Shown here: positions 52,147 to 61,937 of the stretch, one piece after another
Layout: each line of letters begins with the position of its first letter
Position numbering within the stretch: the first letter of the stretch is position 1
Origin: an uncultured Dorea sp.
GTDB taxonomy: Bacteria > Bacillota > Clostridia > Lachnospirales > Lachnospiraceae
Direction: 5' to 3'
Length of the DNA stretch: 64,000 nucleotides
Assembly (NCBI GenBank): GCA_910589275.1
Contig: CAJUTH010000007.1
Location: forward strand, 33,279-97,278
Made by a program: the position numbers and the translations under genes
Notes under the pieces: model-generated
Databases searched by the model: none
Seen by the model: the letters and a program-made list of their open reading frames with translations, nothing else
Told to the model about the DNA's origin: nothing

Positions 52147-53094
52147 TTGATTATTTCATTGAAGAAGATATTGGATGTTGCGAAAAAGAACAGGTTTGCG
52201 GTAGCATCACCGAATGTGTATTCTATGGAGACGGTGGAATGTGCGTATCAAGCTGCAAGAGAACTAAACGCCCCCATTATTCTGATGGTATGGGACGGAG
52301 GCCCGGAATGGGTTGAGAAGGTTGGGAATATCTGTAGATTTTTTGAAAAGAAATATCCGGATGTGGTATGCAGCCTGATTCTTGACCACGGAGGCTCTTA
52401 TGAATCGGAAATGATGGCGCTGCGGTCAGGGTTTGGCGGAATTATGTCTGACAGGAGCAAACTTCCATTTGAAGAGAATATCAGGGAGGTAAGGAGAACT
52501 GTTGAACCGGCTCACGCGGTGAACGTCGCGGTAGAAGCCGAACTGGGTCATGTGGGTGAAGGGCTGGAATATGAAGAGACAAGGGATTCGGGGCTGACAA
52601 ATCCGGACGAAGCTTTAGAATTTATCCGGCGGACGGAGGTTGACTGCCTGGCCGTGGCAGTAGGAACATCCCATGGCGTTTATAAGGGAACGCCGCATAT
52701 CGACTTTGACCTGCTGGATAAATTAGATAAACTGGTTGATATTCCGCTGGTTCTCCACGGAGGCTCCGGAACTGGGGATGATAATCTTGTAAAAGCAGTC
52801 GAGCATGGGATTAACAAGGTTAATCTGTGTTCGGATCTGATGCTGGCCATGGAGAAAGCAGTAAGACAGGACGCATTGGAAAAGGATCAGACAGGCTATA
52901 GGGATACCAACGCCTACGATTTATATTTTATGGGCATTTTAGACGCCGGGCACAGGGGGTGGACCGATTGTTTGAAACATTATATGAGACTGCTTAAGTC
53001 GGAAGGGAAAGCAGATTTATACGAGGAATATAAGGCGGTGCCGGAAGCGAATTATTATGGAGAATATGATAAGTCGAAAATGAATATTATGTAA
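52147..53094 (+). CDS. Class II ketose-bisphosphate aldolase
   Basis: Zinc-dependent aldolase of the fructose/tagatose-bisphosphate family, about 315 aa. Zinc ligands are in LILDHGGS, GTSHGVYKG and LHGGSGTGDD, and the AELGHVGEG loop is conserved. The family forms DHAP and an aldehyde from a ketose phosphate. TTG at 52147 (GGGAG upstream) and TTG at 52126 are the possible starts. It is the last gene of the operon and marks it as a ketose-phosphate breakdown route. The phosphorylation state of the substrate is not clear, since no kinase is encoded here. Confidence 0.87.
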   Translation: MIISLKKILDVAKKNRFAVASPNVYSMETVECAYQAARELNAPIILMVWDGGPEWVEKVGNICRFFEKKYPDVVCSLILDHGGSYESEMMALRSGFGGIMSDRSKLPFEENIREVRRTVEPAHAVNVAVEAELGHVGEGLEYEETRDSGLTNPDEALEFIRRTEVDCLAVAVGTSHGVYKGTPHIDFDLLDKLDKLVDIPLVLHGGSGTGDDNLVKAVEHGINKVNLCSDLMLAMEKAVRQDALEKDQTGYRDTNAYDLYFMGILDAGHRGWTDCLKHYMRLLKSEGKADLYEEYKAVPEANYYGEYDKSKMNIM

Positions 53095-53203
53095 GGACTG
53101 CCGTCTTGCAGGATTTTACAATGATATCTATTGAAATCTCTGGGGTGTAAAGCATTTTTAAAGAAACATAAAAAGGTATTAAAAAGAATACTCGCACATC
53201 GTT

Positions 53204-53253
53204 GCGCAATGAACAGTGGATTCTGCAAGCATATGATTCACCGTTCATTGCGC
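53204..53253. repeat. Inverted repeat in the gap before the Hsp70 gene
   Basis: GCGCAATGAACAGTG (53204-53218) pairs with CACCGTTCATTGCGC (53239-53253), one mismatch. It is followed by ATTGTTCACTCCG, which matches the ends of the dispersed repeat. The gap 53095-53407 otherwise shows no gene and no convincing promoter. Confidence 0.55.
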
Positions 53254-53407
53254 GTTATTGTTCACTCCGTTTTCTTTCTGACAAAGCCTGTAGGTTATTG
53301 TGTCAGGAGGTAAAGAGCGGTATAATATATGCTGACAGCACATTCAGGAATGAGGGATGCCTTCAGTGGCCTGTTGTACAATGAAGGTATGGAAAGAGGT
53401 GGAACAT

Positions 53408-55234
53408 ATGGGAAGGATTATCGGGATTGACCTTGGGACGACCAACAGCCTTGCGGCGGTGTGGCAGGATGGCGAGAGCCGTTTGATTCCTAATTCTCTG
53501 GGAGAATATTTGACGCCCAGCGTGGTCAGTATTGACGAAGACGGAACGGTATATGTAGGCAAGATTGCAAAAGAGCGGCTGATTTCCCATCCGGAGCAGA
53601 CGGCTTCGGTCTTTAAACGGTTTATGGGTACCGGGAAGACATATAAGCTGGGCGGAAAAAGCTACCGCCCGGAGGAGCTTTCTGCGCTGGTGCTCCGGAA
53701 GTTAAAGGAAGATGCGGAGCGTTATCTGGGGGAACCGGTGGAAGAGGCTGTGATCAGTGTGCCGGCCTATTTTAATGATATGGCGAGGAAGGCTACGAAG
53801 GATGCGGGGGCTCTTTCGGGGCTTCGTGTAGAACGTATTATCAACGAGCCGTCGGCTGCGGCGCTGGCCTGTAGGGGCTTTGGAAAGTCGGGCTGGCAGG
53901 AAGAGAATGATGAGACCCTGCTGGTATTTGACTTTGGCGGGGGAACGCTGGATGTGTCCTTGGTGGACTGTTTTGAAAATGTGATCGAGATTGCGGCGGT
54001 CAGCGGGGATAATCATCTTGGCGGCAGCGACTTTGACGCTGTTATTGCAGAGCAGTTTTGTAGGGAAAACCAGCTTGAATTTCGGCAGCTTGATTTGAAA
54101 CGGCAGGAAATTATCCTTGCCAGTGCAGCCCGCGCAAAATGTGCGTTAACGAAAGAAGAATATACGGTCATGTCAGTGGCGGATGAGGATTTCTGGGAGA
54201 AGATGGAGTTAAGCAATAGGAAGCTAATCCAGATATCCATGCATCTGTTCCACAAGATGATTGTCCCGGTAAAATCGGTGTTAAATGACGCCAGGAAGAA
54301 AATGCTGGATATATCCAAGGTGGTACTGGTAGGAGGCTCCTGTAAGATGCCGACGGTACAGCAGTATCTGCGCCGTTTCCTGCCGGACAGCCAGATGACG
54401 GCGATGAATCCGGATTATATGGTTGCTCTTGGCGTGGGTATTTATTCCGGAATCAAAGAGAGGAATGAAGATATTAAAGATGTGCTTCTGACGGATATCT
54501 GTCCCTTTACGCTGGGAACCGGGATTTACAATGAAGCGGATAAGGCGCGCCCTACTATGGCTGCGATTATTGACCGGAACAGCGTGCTGCCTTGCAGCAA
54601 GGTGCGGAAATTTCGGACTGCTACAGATTTCCAGAATGTCATATGCGTCGATGTTTATCAGGGAGAAGAGTATTATGTCGCGGACAATATCTATCTGGGC
54701 GAATTAAGTGTGAGCGTTCCTATCGCTCTGAAAGGGCAGGAAGCGATAACGGTAAGATATACATATGATATCAATGGGATTCTGATCGTGGACGTGAAGG
54801 TGGATTCTACCGGGGAAGAGGCGCGGCAGATCATAATGACCGGAATGGACACCATCGCGCCGGAGGAAGTAGATGCCTATGTGAAGGAATTGGAGAAATT
54901 AAAAACTCCTCCGGCCGGACAGGAAGAGACCAAGATGCTTTTTGCATGGGGAGAGAGGCTGTTTGCCCAGAGTACGGGAGAACTGCGCGAGGAAATCGGC
55001 AGAAGGCTCCAATATCTGCATTATCTGCTGAATCAGGAGGAGAATTCCATCAGGATAAAAAAATGGGAAAAGGGTTTGAGAGAATTTTTTGAGAACGCAG
55101 ACCGATATCTGGATATGGCGGAATTATCATGGGAGATGGATCAGGGGGATTCGTGGTATCAGGAGCGTACGCAGGAGGAAGAAGATTCAGAGGAGGATTA
55201 TGTAAGGTGGTACGATGGGCATTTGACGTCTTAG
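53408..55234 (+). CDS. Hsp70-family chaperone (HscC-like)
   Basis: ATP-dependent chaperone, 608 aa. The ATPase domain (about 1-370) has GIDLGTTNS at the N-terminus, VPAYFNDMARKATKDA, FDFGGGTLDVS and VVLVGGSCKMP. The substrate-binding domain (about 380-500) follows, then a shortened helical lid. It is not the housekeeping DnaK: no grpE/dnaJ neighbours, and the C-terminal tail is Glu/Asp-rich without the usual ending. Start 53408 follows AGAGGTGG. The 3' end overlaps the next gene by 28 bases, so the J-like protein downstream is its probable partner. Confidence 0.9.
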   Translation: MGRIIGIDLGTTNSLAAVWQDGESRLIPNSLGEYLTPSVVSIDEDGTVYVGKIAKERLISHPEQTASVFKRFMGTGKTYKLGGKSYRPEELSALVLRKLKEDAERYLGEPVEEAVISVPAYFNDMARKATKDAGALSGLRVERIINEPSAAALACRGFGKSGWQEENDETLLVFDFGGGTLDVSLVDCFENVIEIAAVSGDNHLGGSDFDAVIAEQFCRENQLEFRQLDLKRQEIILASAARAKCALTKEEYTVMSVADEDFWEKMELSNRKLIQISMHLFHKMIVPVKSVLNDARKKMLDISKVVLVGGSCKMPTVQQYLRRFLPDSQMTAMNPDYMVALGVGIYSGIKERNEDIKDVLLTDICPFTLGTGIYNEADKARPTMAAIIDRNSVLPCSKVRKFRTATDFQNVICVDVYQGEEYYVADNIYLGELSVSVPIALKGQEAITVRYTYDINGILIVDVKVDSTGEEARQIIMTGMDTIAPEEVDAYVKELEKLKTPPAGQEETKMLFAWGERLFAQSTGELREEIGRRLQYLHYLLNQEENSIRIKKWEKGLREFFENADRYLDMAELSWEMDQGDSWYQERTQEEEDSEEDYVRWYDGHLTS

Positions 55235-57267
55235 GAATTGAAGTGACAAAAGATACGCATGAGATAAAAAGAGCTTATGCGGCATTGGTAAGGAAGTACC
55301 ATCCGGAAGAGCATCACGGAGAGTGGACGCGGATCCACGAGGCTTATCAGATAGCTATGGAATATGCGAAAAGGCTGGGCTCCCCGACAGAAGAATTGAT
55401 AGCGGAAGGCAGGGAAGAGAACTGCGGATGGGAAGACGGGAACCGACAGGAGGAATTTGAACCGCTGGAATCGGGAGCTCATGACGGTGGCTCTGAAGAG
55501 GAGAAGGGGGAAGAGGTATACAATCATGAGACTTTTCAGGACGCCCAGGTGATAGAAAATACAGAATATGACGCGATGTTTCGGGAGGAACATTCCCATT
55601 GGGTTCAGAAAAATGCAGAGCATGGGAGTATGCTGCACAAAAGGCTGAAAAAGCTGGCATCCCTGCATGGGAAAAATGCGCAGGTCGAATGGATCCATTT
55701 TTTTGAAAAGGAATTTCTTCCGGAGGAGACGCCAGAGGCGCTGATGCTTCTTTTGGAAACAGTCAGGGAATCGGAACTGCCCGATCATATTCTGGGGCTG
55801 ATCTGGACGGTGATGGAGGATCACAGAAAACGCTATGCTTTTAGAGAGGAACAGGACTGCAGAAGGCTTGCGGAGGAAATCATGGTGTGCTGCCAGATAA
55901 AGCATGCCGCTGTAAAGAACAAAAAAGTGCAGCGCAAGCCGTTAAGCCGCTTGTGGCTCATCCCGGCGCTGGCAGCGGTATTTTTTGTTCTTGCGTGGTC
56001 GGGCCAGAGGGCGGAGAATAGGAAAAAAGAAGAGGCATCCGTAGAGGCGGCCGCGTATTTGAATGAGAAATACGGAGGGTATTATTCGGAAGAAGATTTT
56101 ATTGCCGAGAAAGAAACGTTATTTAATGATGATGAGGATGAGATGGAATACTATCGGTTCAGAGAAAAGGAACACGGCCCGGTGATCGTCTGCGCCATGA
56201 GAAATAAGAAGAACAAAGATAAAGCTTTTTGTTTTTTTGACAGCGTACAGGAGAAAGAGATCAAGCAGGCTTTTTCGGAAAGGTTCCATGAACGGATCGG
56301 CCATGCGGAGGGGTATTTATTCTGGGATTCTAAGACGGAGGACTATTCCTTAGGCGGAATCGAAGACGGATTCTTTCAGGTCAGATATGAAGGAGACTTT
56401 GATGCGTTTATCCAAAGGGAGATAAAGGCAAGGAGAAAGACATCCAAAATAACAGGCGTATCCTCGTCTGACGACGCAAGGCCGTTAAACGGAATTTGTG
56501 AGTATTATCTTTATGATCCGGAAGTGAAGACAATGAAGGAGAAGCTTGAAAGACAGGATTTTCCGGAGGATGCAGAATTTCAGGCGGCGCTGGAAGAGTG
56601 TGCGTCAGATTATCAGATCCAGTTCCGCGGCATCATGCTTCCGGAGAGTTTCTTTGAGGAATGGATGAAAAACGCGTCGTGGGACGAGAGTAGAGTATCG
56701 ATTGGGAACGACGTGGTGCGGAGTCTGGGCATTGAACCGTCGATACCGTTTCTGATGCTTACCGGATGGTATCTGAGTATGCCGCTTAAGGAAGAGAGAG
56801 AGTTTCACATTCCTAACGGTATGTATACAAGAGAAACGGTTCTGATGGGCGAGGGAATTTACGGCGCGGAGAGCCAGATTCGCTCAGACAGCTTTGAAGT
56901 GGAGCCGGATTGGATGGAAGGGAGTATAGAGCAGATAAAAACTCCGGAGTTTGTGGAGCTGGAGGAAGCAGAGCGGGAGAGGGCGGTGAGCTTCCGGCTG
57001 CGGGAGGGGTATACGCTGCGGACGGACTGCTGTCTGGCCATCGACAAGGAGGTATGTGGAATCGCGGATTCCGGTTATCAGGTGATCATTACGGAGCAGT
57101 ATGGCGACGAGGCTCACAGTTATAGGAGAGATGTGATAGATTATGGTATTCCGTATGCCCATGTGCGGGGCGGAAGTATATTAGACGGAGAGGGCTACAT
57201 ATTTCTAGAATATTCGGAAGCGGATCGTATAGATAGAGCTGAAGTTGTGACGATCATTAATCCGTAG
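55207..57267 (+). CDS. Membrane-anchored J-like protein with HPE motif, paralog 1
   Basis: About 686 aa. Residues 1 to about 60 form a J-domain: WAFDVLGI (helix I), EIKRAYAALVRKYHPEE (helix II and loop), EWTRIHEAYQIAMEYAKR (helix III). The loop has HPE where HPD is usual; HPD is needed for Hsp70 stimulation in classic J-proteins. A charged linker, one transmembrane helix (about 247-263, LWLIPALAAVFFVLAW) and a large domain outside the membrane follow. GTG at 55207 is chosen by AGGAGG upstream and by alignment to paralog 2. Confidence 0.85.
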   Translation: MVRWAFDVLGIEVTKDTHEIKRAYAALVRKYHPEEHHGEWTRIHEAYQIAMEYAKRLGSPTEELIAEGREENCGWEDGNRQEEFEPLESGAHDGGSEEEKGEEVYNHETFQDAQVIENTEYDAMFREEHSHWVQKNAEHGSMLHKRLKKLASLHGKNAQVEWIHFFEKEFLPEETPEALMLLLETVRESELPDHILGLIWTVMEDHRKRYAFREEQDCRRLAEEIMVCCQIKHAAVKNKKVQRKPLSRLWLIPALAAVFFVLAWSGQRAENRKKEEASVEAAAYLNEKYGGYYSEEDFIAEKETLFNDDEDEMEYYRFREKEHGPVIVCAMRNKKNKDKAFCFFDSVQEKEIKQAFSERFHERIGHAEGYLFWDSKTEDYSLGGIEDGFFQVRYEGDFDAFIQREIKARRKTSKITGVSSSDDARPLNGICEYYLYDPEVKTMKEKLERQDFPEDAEFQAALEECASDYQIQFRGIMLPESFFEEWMKNASWDESRVSIGNDVVRSLGIEPSIPFLMLTGWYLSMPLKEEREFHIPNGMYTRETVLMGEGIYGAESQIRSDSFEVEPDWMEGSIEQIKTPEFVELEEAERERAVSFRLREGYTLRTDCCLAIDKEVCGIADSGYQVIITEQYGDEAHSYRRDVIDYGIPYAHVRGGSILDGEGYIFLEYSEADRIDRAEVVTIINP

Positions 57268-57313
57268 GAGGAAACGCTTTCTTATGGAAATGAGGGAGCG
57301 GAGGAGGATACAA

Positions 57314-58843
57314 ATGGTACAATGGGCGTTTGATACCCTAAACATTGCGGTAACAAAGGACGTATCTCAGATAAAGCGGGCGTATGCGGTACTGGCAAGG
57401 AAGTACCATCCGGAGGAGCGCCCCGCAGAGTGGACGCGGCTCCATGAGGCTTATCAGGCAGCCATGGAATATGCAAGAAGGGCGGAGAGCGTTTCAGGAG
57501 GGATACCGGATATCAGAATACCGGCTCCCCCGGAAACGGCAGAGCAGAAAGAAGCATGGACAGATGGTCTGGCATTTGATGAGAGATGGGGCATGGACTC
57601 GCGGAAAGCAGCAGATGTGAGGGAAGACTCCGGCTATGAAGAGTTGTTTCGGGAAGAGAAATTTAGCTGGGCGAAGGAGAAGGCGGAGAAGAGCCAGAAG
57701 CTGCGGCAAAGGCTAGAGAAGCTGGCCGGCTTTTGGGGAAGGAAAGCAGAGAGGGAATGGAAGCGTTTTTTTAAAGAAGAATTTGCGGAGGATGAGGGAG
57801 TAGAAGAACTTGCATTCCTGCTGGAGGCAGTCAATAGAGACGAATTATCTGAAAAGTCCCTGCAGGTGATACTAGACGAGATAGAAAAGCGCAAAGAGGA
57901 CTATGTTTCCAGAGAAGAATATCAGTGTATACGGCTTGCAGAGGAAATTACAGATAGCTGCCAGAAAAGTATTGCGGTGCGTAACGCAATTCAGAGAAAA
58001 ACGGAAGCGGATTCCAGAAAAATTTCCGTGATAGTTTGTGCTGCTATTTGTTTAGTAAATCTATGTTTTACTGACTTTGGGGGAGAGGAAAAAGAAGGAA
58101 AAATACCGTCTTTAAAGATAAGCGCCGCCGCAAAGCTGAATGCGAAGTATGACACAAAGGAGTATAATACGGAAACTCTGTCGGTAAAGAAAATGGAAGT
58201 GTCTGATGAAGGTGGGGAGGAGATCAATTTTTATGAGGTGATATCAGAGGAATCGTGGGATGTAATCGCTTTTGCAGTTCCCAAGCGGGAAACGGAAGGA
58301 GAAACCCGCTATATGATTTTTGATCAGATACAGTCGGAAGAAATCAAACAGGCTCTGGAGGACCGGTTGAATGAGCGGACCGGCTGTGCTAAGGGACGGC
58401 TGCTCTGGGATTCTTCTATTATTATGGTTGAGGGAGTGGGGAATGGATTCTATCAGGCAAGATATGACGGAGAATTTGAATCTTTTATCCAGAAGGAGGC
58501 CGAAATGCGGAGGGAGGTTCCAAGAACCGTGACGACGTATCTGGATCCGTATCCGGACGCAGTGAACGGAATCTGCGAATACTATGTTCCGGGGCCGATG
58601 CTTCAGATTGAGGACAAGATTTATGAGGATAAGATGTTCGAGGATGAGTTCCGTCTGGAGATAGTGGGAATATCAGCCGAATTGGAAAAATGCGCGAAAG
58701 ACTACCAGATTCATATCCGCGGCGTAACGCTTCCGGATTACATATTTGAAGGAACCATAGAACAGGAAGAGTCCGGCGGCGCGGAAATATGGGAGCTGCG
58801 GGATGCGGCCGATGAAAGAGGGTATGTTTTTGGGGAGTATTAA
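57314..58843 (+). CDS. Membrane-anchored J-like protein with HPE motif, paralog 2
   Basis: About 509 aa, clearly homologous to the preceding protein over its whole length but ending about 190 residues earlier. The N-terminus reads MVQWAFDTLNIAVTKD, then RAYAVLARKYHPEERPAEW, again HPE rather than HPD. One transmembrane helix is near residues 238-252 (VCAAICLVNLCF). The outer domain ends near residue 509. Start 57314 is chosen for GAGGAGG and alignment; 57284 is an alternative. The pair probably arose by tandem duplication and is cotranscribed with the Hsp70 gene. Confidence 0.83.
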   Translation: MVQWAFDTLNIAVTKDVSQIKRAYAVLARKYHPEERPAEWTRLHEAYQAAMEYARRAESVSGGIPDIRIPAPPETAEQKEAWTDGLAFDERWGMDSRKAADVREDSGYEELFREEKFSWAKEKAEKSQKLRQRLEKLAGFWGRKAEREWKRFFKEEFAEDEGVEELAFLLEAVNRDELSEKSLQVILDEIEKRKEDYVSREEYQCIRLAEEITDSCQKSIAVRNAIQRKTEADSRKISVIVCAAICLVNLCFTDFGGEEKEGKIPSLKISAAAKLNAKYDTKEYNTETLSVKKMEVSDEGGEEINFYEVISEESWDVIAFAVPKRETEGETRYMIFDQIQSEEIKQALEDRLNERTGCAKGRLLWDSSIIMVEGVGNGFYQARYDGEFESFIQKEAEMRREVPRTVTTYLDPYPDAVNGICEYYVPGPMLQIEDKIYEDKMFEDEFRLEIVGISAELEKCAKDYQIHIRGVTLPDYIFEGTIEQEESGGAEIWELRDAADERGYVFGEY

Positions 58844-58953
58844 CGTGAACCAGTAATAGACAAGGCTTTTTTCATTTTATGTTTGTGTTAACGGAGGGTC
58901 TGCGGTATAATCTGATTGGTGCAGATGCATTGTTTTTTGGAAGGAGAGATCGT

Positions 58954-59208
58954 ATGTTTACATTGATAAATTCGGAACTTTACTGGTCGGGAAATGATTT
59001 AAAGGAGTTTAACCGGCGTAGGGAGCTATTAGAGCAGAATCAGATTCCTTATAAGCATAAGGCGGAGAATCGTCTTGGACAATGGGGCGGAGCGAGGGGA
59101 ACCGTCCGTGGGAATATGGGAAGCGCAGGGGTTTCGGCAGAAGAAATGTACCGTTATGAGATTATCATTTACAAGAAAGATCTGGAGCGGGCATTGCAGT
59201 TAAAATAA
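58954..59208 (+). CDS. Small protein of unknown function
   Basis: An 84-aa soluble protein, start 58954 chosen for GGAAGGAGAG; the frame is open further upstream. The stretch RRRELLEQNQIPYKHKAEN followed by YEIIIYKKDLERAL recalls the DUF2007-type fold, but the match is not certain. It lies between the J-like genes and pcrA, with about 76 bp to pcrA. It may be cotranscribed with pcrA. Confidence 0.6.
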   Translation: MFTLINSELYWSGNDLKEFNRRRELLEQNQIPYKHKAENRLGQWGGARGTVRGNMGSAGVSAEEMYRYEIIIYKKDLERALQLK

Positions 59209-59284
59209 ATGGGAAGGATGCTCGGCCCAGATCCGGAGGAAAGATACAATAATATTAAGAAGAAATGATTGAGCGAGGATAACA

Positions 59285-61519
59285 ATGATTGATTTGGATA
59301 CATTAAACGCGCCCCAGCGGGAAGCGGTGCAGCATACAGAAGGGCCGCTTCTAGTTCTTGCGGGTGCAGGTTCAGGAAAAACAAGGGTTCTTACCCACAG
59401 GATTGCATATCTGATCGAGGAAAAGGGTGTGAATCCATGGAATATTCTTGCCATAACCTTTACGAACAAAGCGGCGGGAGAAATGCGGGAGCGGGTGGAT
59501 CGTATCGTAGGATATGGCGCGGAAAGCATCTGGGTGAGTACGTTTCACTCTGCCTGTGTGAGGATTTTGAGAAGGCATATTGATCTGCTGGGGTATGATA
59601 CAAGTTTTACCATTTATGACACGGACGATCAGAAGACGTTGATGAAGGATATCTGCAAGTATTTGAACGTCGATACTAAGATTTATAAAGAAAGAAATCT
59701 CATGTCGGCTATTTCTTCGGCAAAGAATGAGATGATTACGCCGGAGGAATTTAGGGTAAGAGCCGAGGGGGATTTTGGACGGCAGAAAGTCGCTTCGGTA
59801 TATGAGGAATATGAGAAGCAGATGCGGGCGAATAACGCGCTGGATTTTGATGATTTGCTGCTAAAAACGGTACAGTTATTCCAGACGCAGGCGGAGGTGC
59901 TGGATTATTATCAGGAGCGGTTCCGTTATATTATGGTGGACGAATATCAAGATACCAATACCGTGCAGTTTTGGTTTGTAAGACTGCTTGCGGGAAAATA
60001 CCGGAACCTCTGCGTGGTGGGCGATGACGACCAGTCTATCTATAAATTCCGGGGCGCTAATATTAAAAACATTTTGGATTTTGAGCAGGTGTTTGAAGAG
60101 GCGAAGGTGATCAAGCTGGAGCAGAATTATCGTTCTACGGGAAATATCCTGAATGCGGCGAATACGGTGATCCGCCATAACCGGGGCAGGAAGGATAAGA
60201 CGCTCTGGACCGATAACGGCGAGGGGGAGAAGATTAATCTGCGCCAGTTTGACTCCGGATATGACGAGGCGGAATATATTGTGGACGATATTAGGAAGCG
60301 GGTAAATGTGGGAACAGCAAATTGTCATGATTTTGCTATTCTTTATCGGACAAACGCGCAGTCCCGCGTGTTTGAGGAGAAATTTGTGACTGCCAATATT
60401 CCTTACCGGATTGTGGGTGGAATCAATTTCTATGCCCGCAGGGAAATTAAGGATGTTCTGGCTTATCTGAAAACCATTGATAACGCAAAGGATGATATTG
60501 CGGTCCGCAGGATCGTCAATGTGCCGAAGCGGGGCATCGGGCTAACAAGCATCAACCGGGTTCAGGAATACGCGCTGGCAAGGGAGCAGGGCTTTTACGA
60601 GGCGCTGCTTGGCGTGGAGCATATTCCTAATATCGGCCGGGGGAAGGCGAGACTGGAGTCCTTTGTGGCGCTGATCGAGCATTTGAAAGCGGATGCCGGG
60701 AAGCTGTGCATTTCTGAGCTAGTGGATGAGATTTTAGAGGAAACCGGTTATATTGAAGAACTGAAGGGCGAAGGAGAAGTGGAAGCGGAGGCGAGGCTGG
60801 AGAATATCGACGAGCTGAAAAATAAAATCATTGCCTATGAGGAACAGTGCGCAGAACAGGGGGAGCCTATTACGCTCGGCGGATTTCTGGAGGAAGTAGC
60901 GCTGGTGGCGGATATTGACAGTCTGAATGAGGAAAGCGATTACGTGATGCTCATGACGTTACATAGTGCAAAGGGACTGGAATTTCCGTATGTATATCTG
61001 GCTGGGATGGAGGACGGGATATTCCCAAGTTATCTGAGCATTACTTCTGACGACGGCGACGAGATTGAGGAGGAGCGGAGACTCTGCTATGTGGGAATTA
61101 CAAGGGCGAAACAGAGACTCACGCTGACCTGTGCAAGGCGGCGGATGGTCCGCGGTGAAATGCAGTATAATAAAATGTCCCGGTTTTTAAAGGAGATCCC
61201 GGAAGAATATCTGTCGGACGGGGAGGTATTTCAAAAGGAAAAACCGGAACCGGAGTTCCGCAATGTGTACCGGAATGCAAGGCAGAGCTTTCGGAGCAAG
61301 GCATTTCAGACCAGACCGGTGCAGCAATTTAAGGTGGCAGAGGGCGGCGGTCCGGGATACGACGTGGGAGACCGGGTGCGCCATATCAAATTCGGCGACG
61401 GACTGGTCACAGGAATTACCGAGGGCGGAAGGGATTATGAGGTTACGGTGGAATTTGACAGTGCAGGAAGAAAAAAAATGTTTGCAAAATTTGCGAAATT
61501 AAAGAAAATCGAGGGATAG
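59285..61519 (+). CDS. pcrA: ATP-dependent DNA helicase, UvrD/PcrA type
   Basis: Superfamily I 3'-5' helicase for repair and replication restart, 744 aa. Walker A AGAGSGKT near residue 27, motif II VDEYQDTN near 219, motif III VVGDDDQSIYKFRGA near 245, motif IV/V around LMTLHSAKGLEFPYVYLAGM near 560, and motif VI YVGITRAKQRL near 600. The C-terminal about 80 residues, including GDRVRHIKFGDGLVTGI, form the Tudor-like domain that contacts RNA polymerase. The ATG is preceded only by a weak GAGCGAGG-type site. Confidence 0.95.
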   Translation: MIDLDTLNAPQREAVQHTEGPLLVLAGAGSGKTRVLTHRIAYLIEEKGVNPWNILAITFTNKAAGEMRERVDRIVGYGAESIWVSTFHSACVRILRRHIDLLGYDTSFTIYDTDDQKTLMKDICKYLNVDTKIYKERNLMSAISSAKNEMITPEEFRVRAEGDFGRQKVASVYEEYEKQMRANNALDFDDLLLKTVQLFQTQAEVLDYYQERFRYIMVDEYQDTNTVQFWFVRLLAGKYRNLCVVGDDDQSIYKFRGANIKNILDFEQVFEEAKVIKLEQNYRSTGNILNAANTVIRHNRGRKDKTLWTDNGEGEKINLRQFDSGYDEAEYIVDDIRKRVNVGTANCHDFAILYRTNAQSRVFEEKFVTANIPYRIVGGINFYARREIKDVLAYLKTIDNAKDDIAVRRIVNVPKRGIGLTSINRVQEYALAREQGFYEALLGVEHIPNIGRGKARLESFVALIEHLKADAGKLCISELVDEILEETGYIEELKGEGEVEAEARLENIDELKNKIIAYEEQCAEQGEPITLGGFLEEVALVADIDSLNEESDYVMLMTLHSAKGLEFPYVYLAGMEDGIFPSYLSITSDDGDEIEEERRLCYVGITRAKQRLTLTCARRRMVRGEMQYNKMSRFLKEIPEEYLSDGEVFQKEKPEPEFRNVYRNARQSFRSKAFQTRPVQQFKVAEGGGPGYDVGDRVRHIKFGDGLVTGITEGGRDYEVTVEFDSAGRKKMFAKFAKLKKIEG

Positions 61520-61655
61520 ATGAGTCGTGAAAAGTAACAAATTATTCTAGATACCAGTGATTTTCCATAAAAAAATGTAGTAATCTTTGCAGGTTGGTGT
61601 TATAATAAAACCAATAAAATGTTATTAGACAAGCGCAGGAGAAAGGAGCGGGAGT

Positions 61656-61913
61656 ATGAACATTAACAGGAATAAGATTGAAGAGGTTCTTGCAGCATCT
61701 AAGCTGAATGATTTGATCCACAAGAAAGAGGAAGAGGATAAGCAGTGTAAGACAATTCTTATTATTCTTGCGGTAATCGGAACGATCGCAGCAGTTGCAG
61801 CAATCGCTTATGCAGTATATTGTTTCCTTACCCCGGATTATCTGGAGGATTTCGAGGAAGATTTTGAAGATGACTTCGACGACGATTTTTTCAACGAAGA
61901 TGATCAGGCGTAA
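61656..61913 (+). CDS. Small acidic single-pass membrane protein
   Basis: 85 aa: a short polar N-terminus, one transmembrane helix (about residues 35-58, IILAVIGTIAAVAAIAYAVY) and an extremely acidic tail (DFEEDFEDDFDDDFF). The ATG follows AGGAGAAAGGAG. No family is recognised. It resembles the protein at 12865-13182 in layout, although sequences differ. It is followed by a terminator. Confidence 0.7.
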   Translation: MNINRNKIEEVLAASKLNDLIHKKEEEDKQCKTILIILAVIGTIAAVAAIAYAVYCFLTPDYLEDFEEDFEDDFDDDFFNEDDQA

Positions 61914-61937
61914 GCAATAGTGATGGATGAAAGACAG

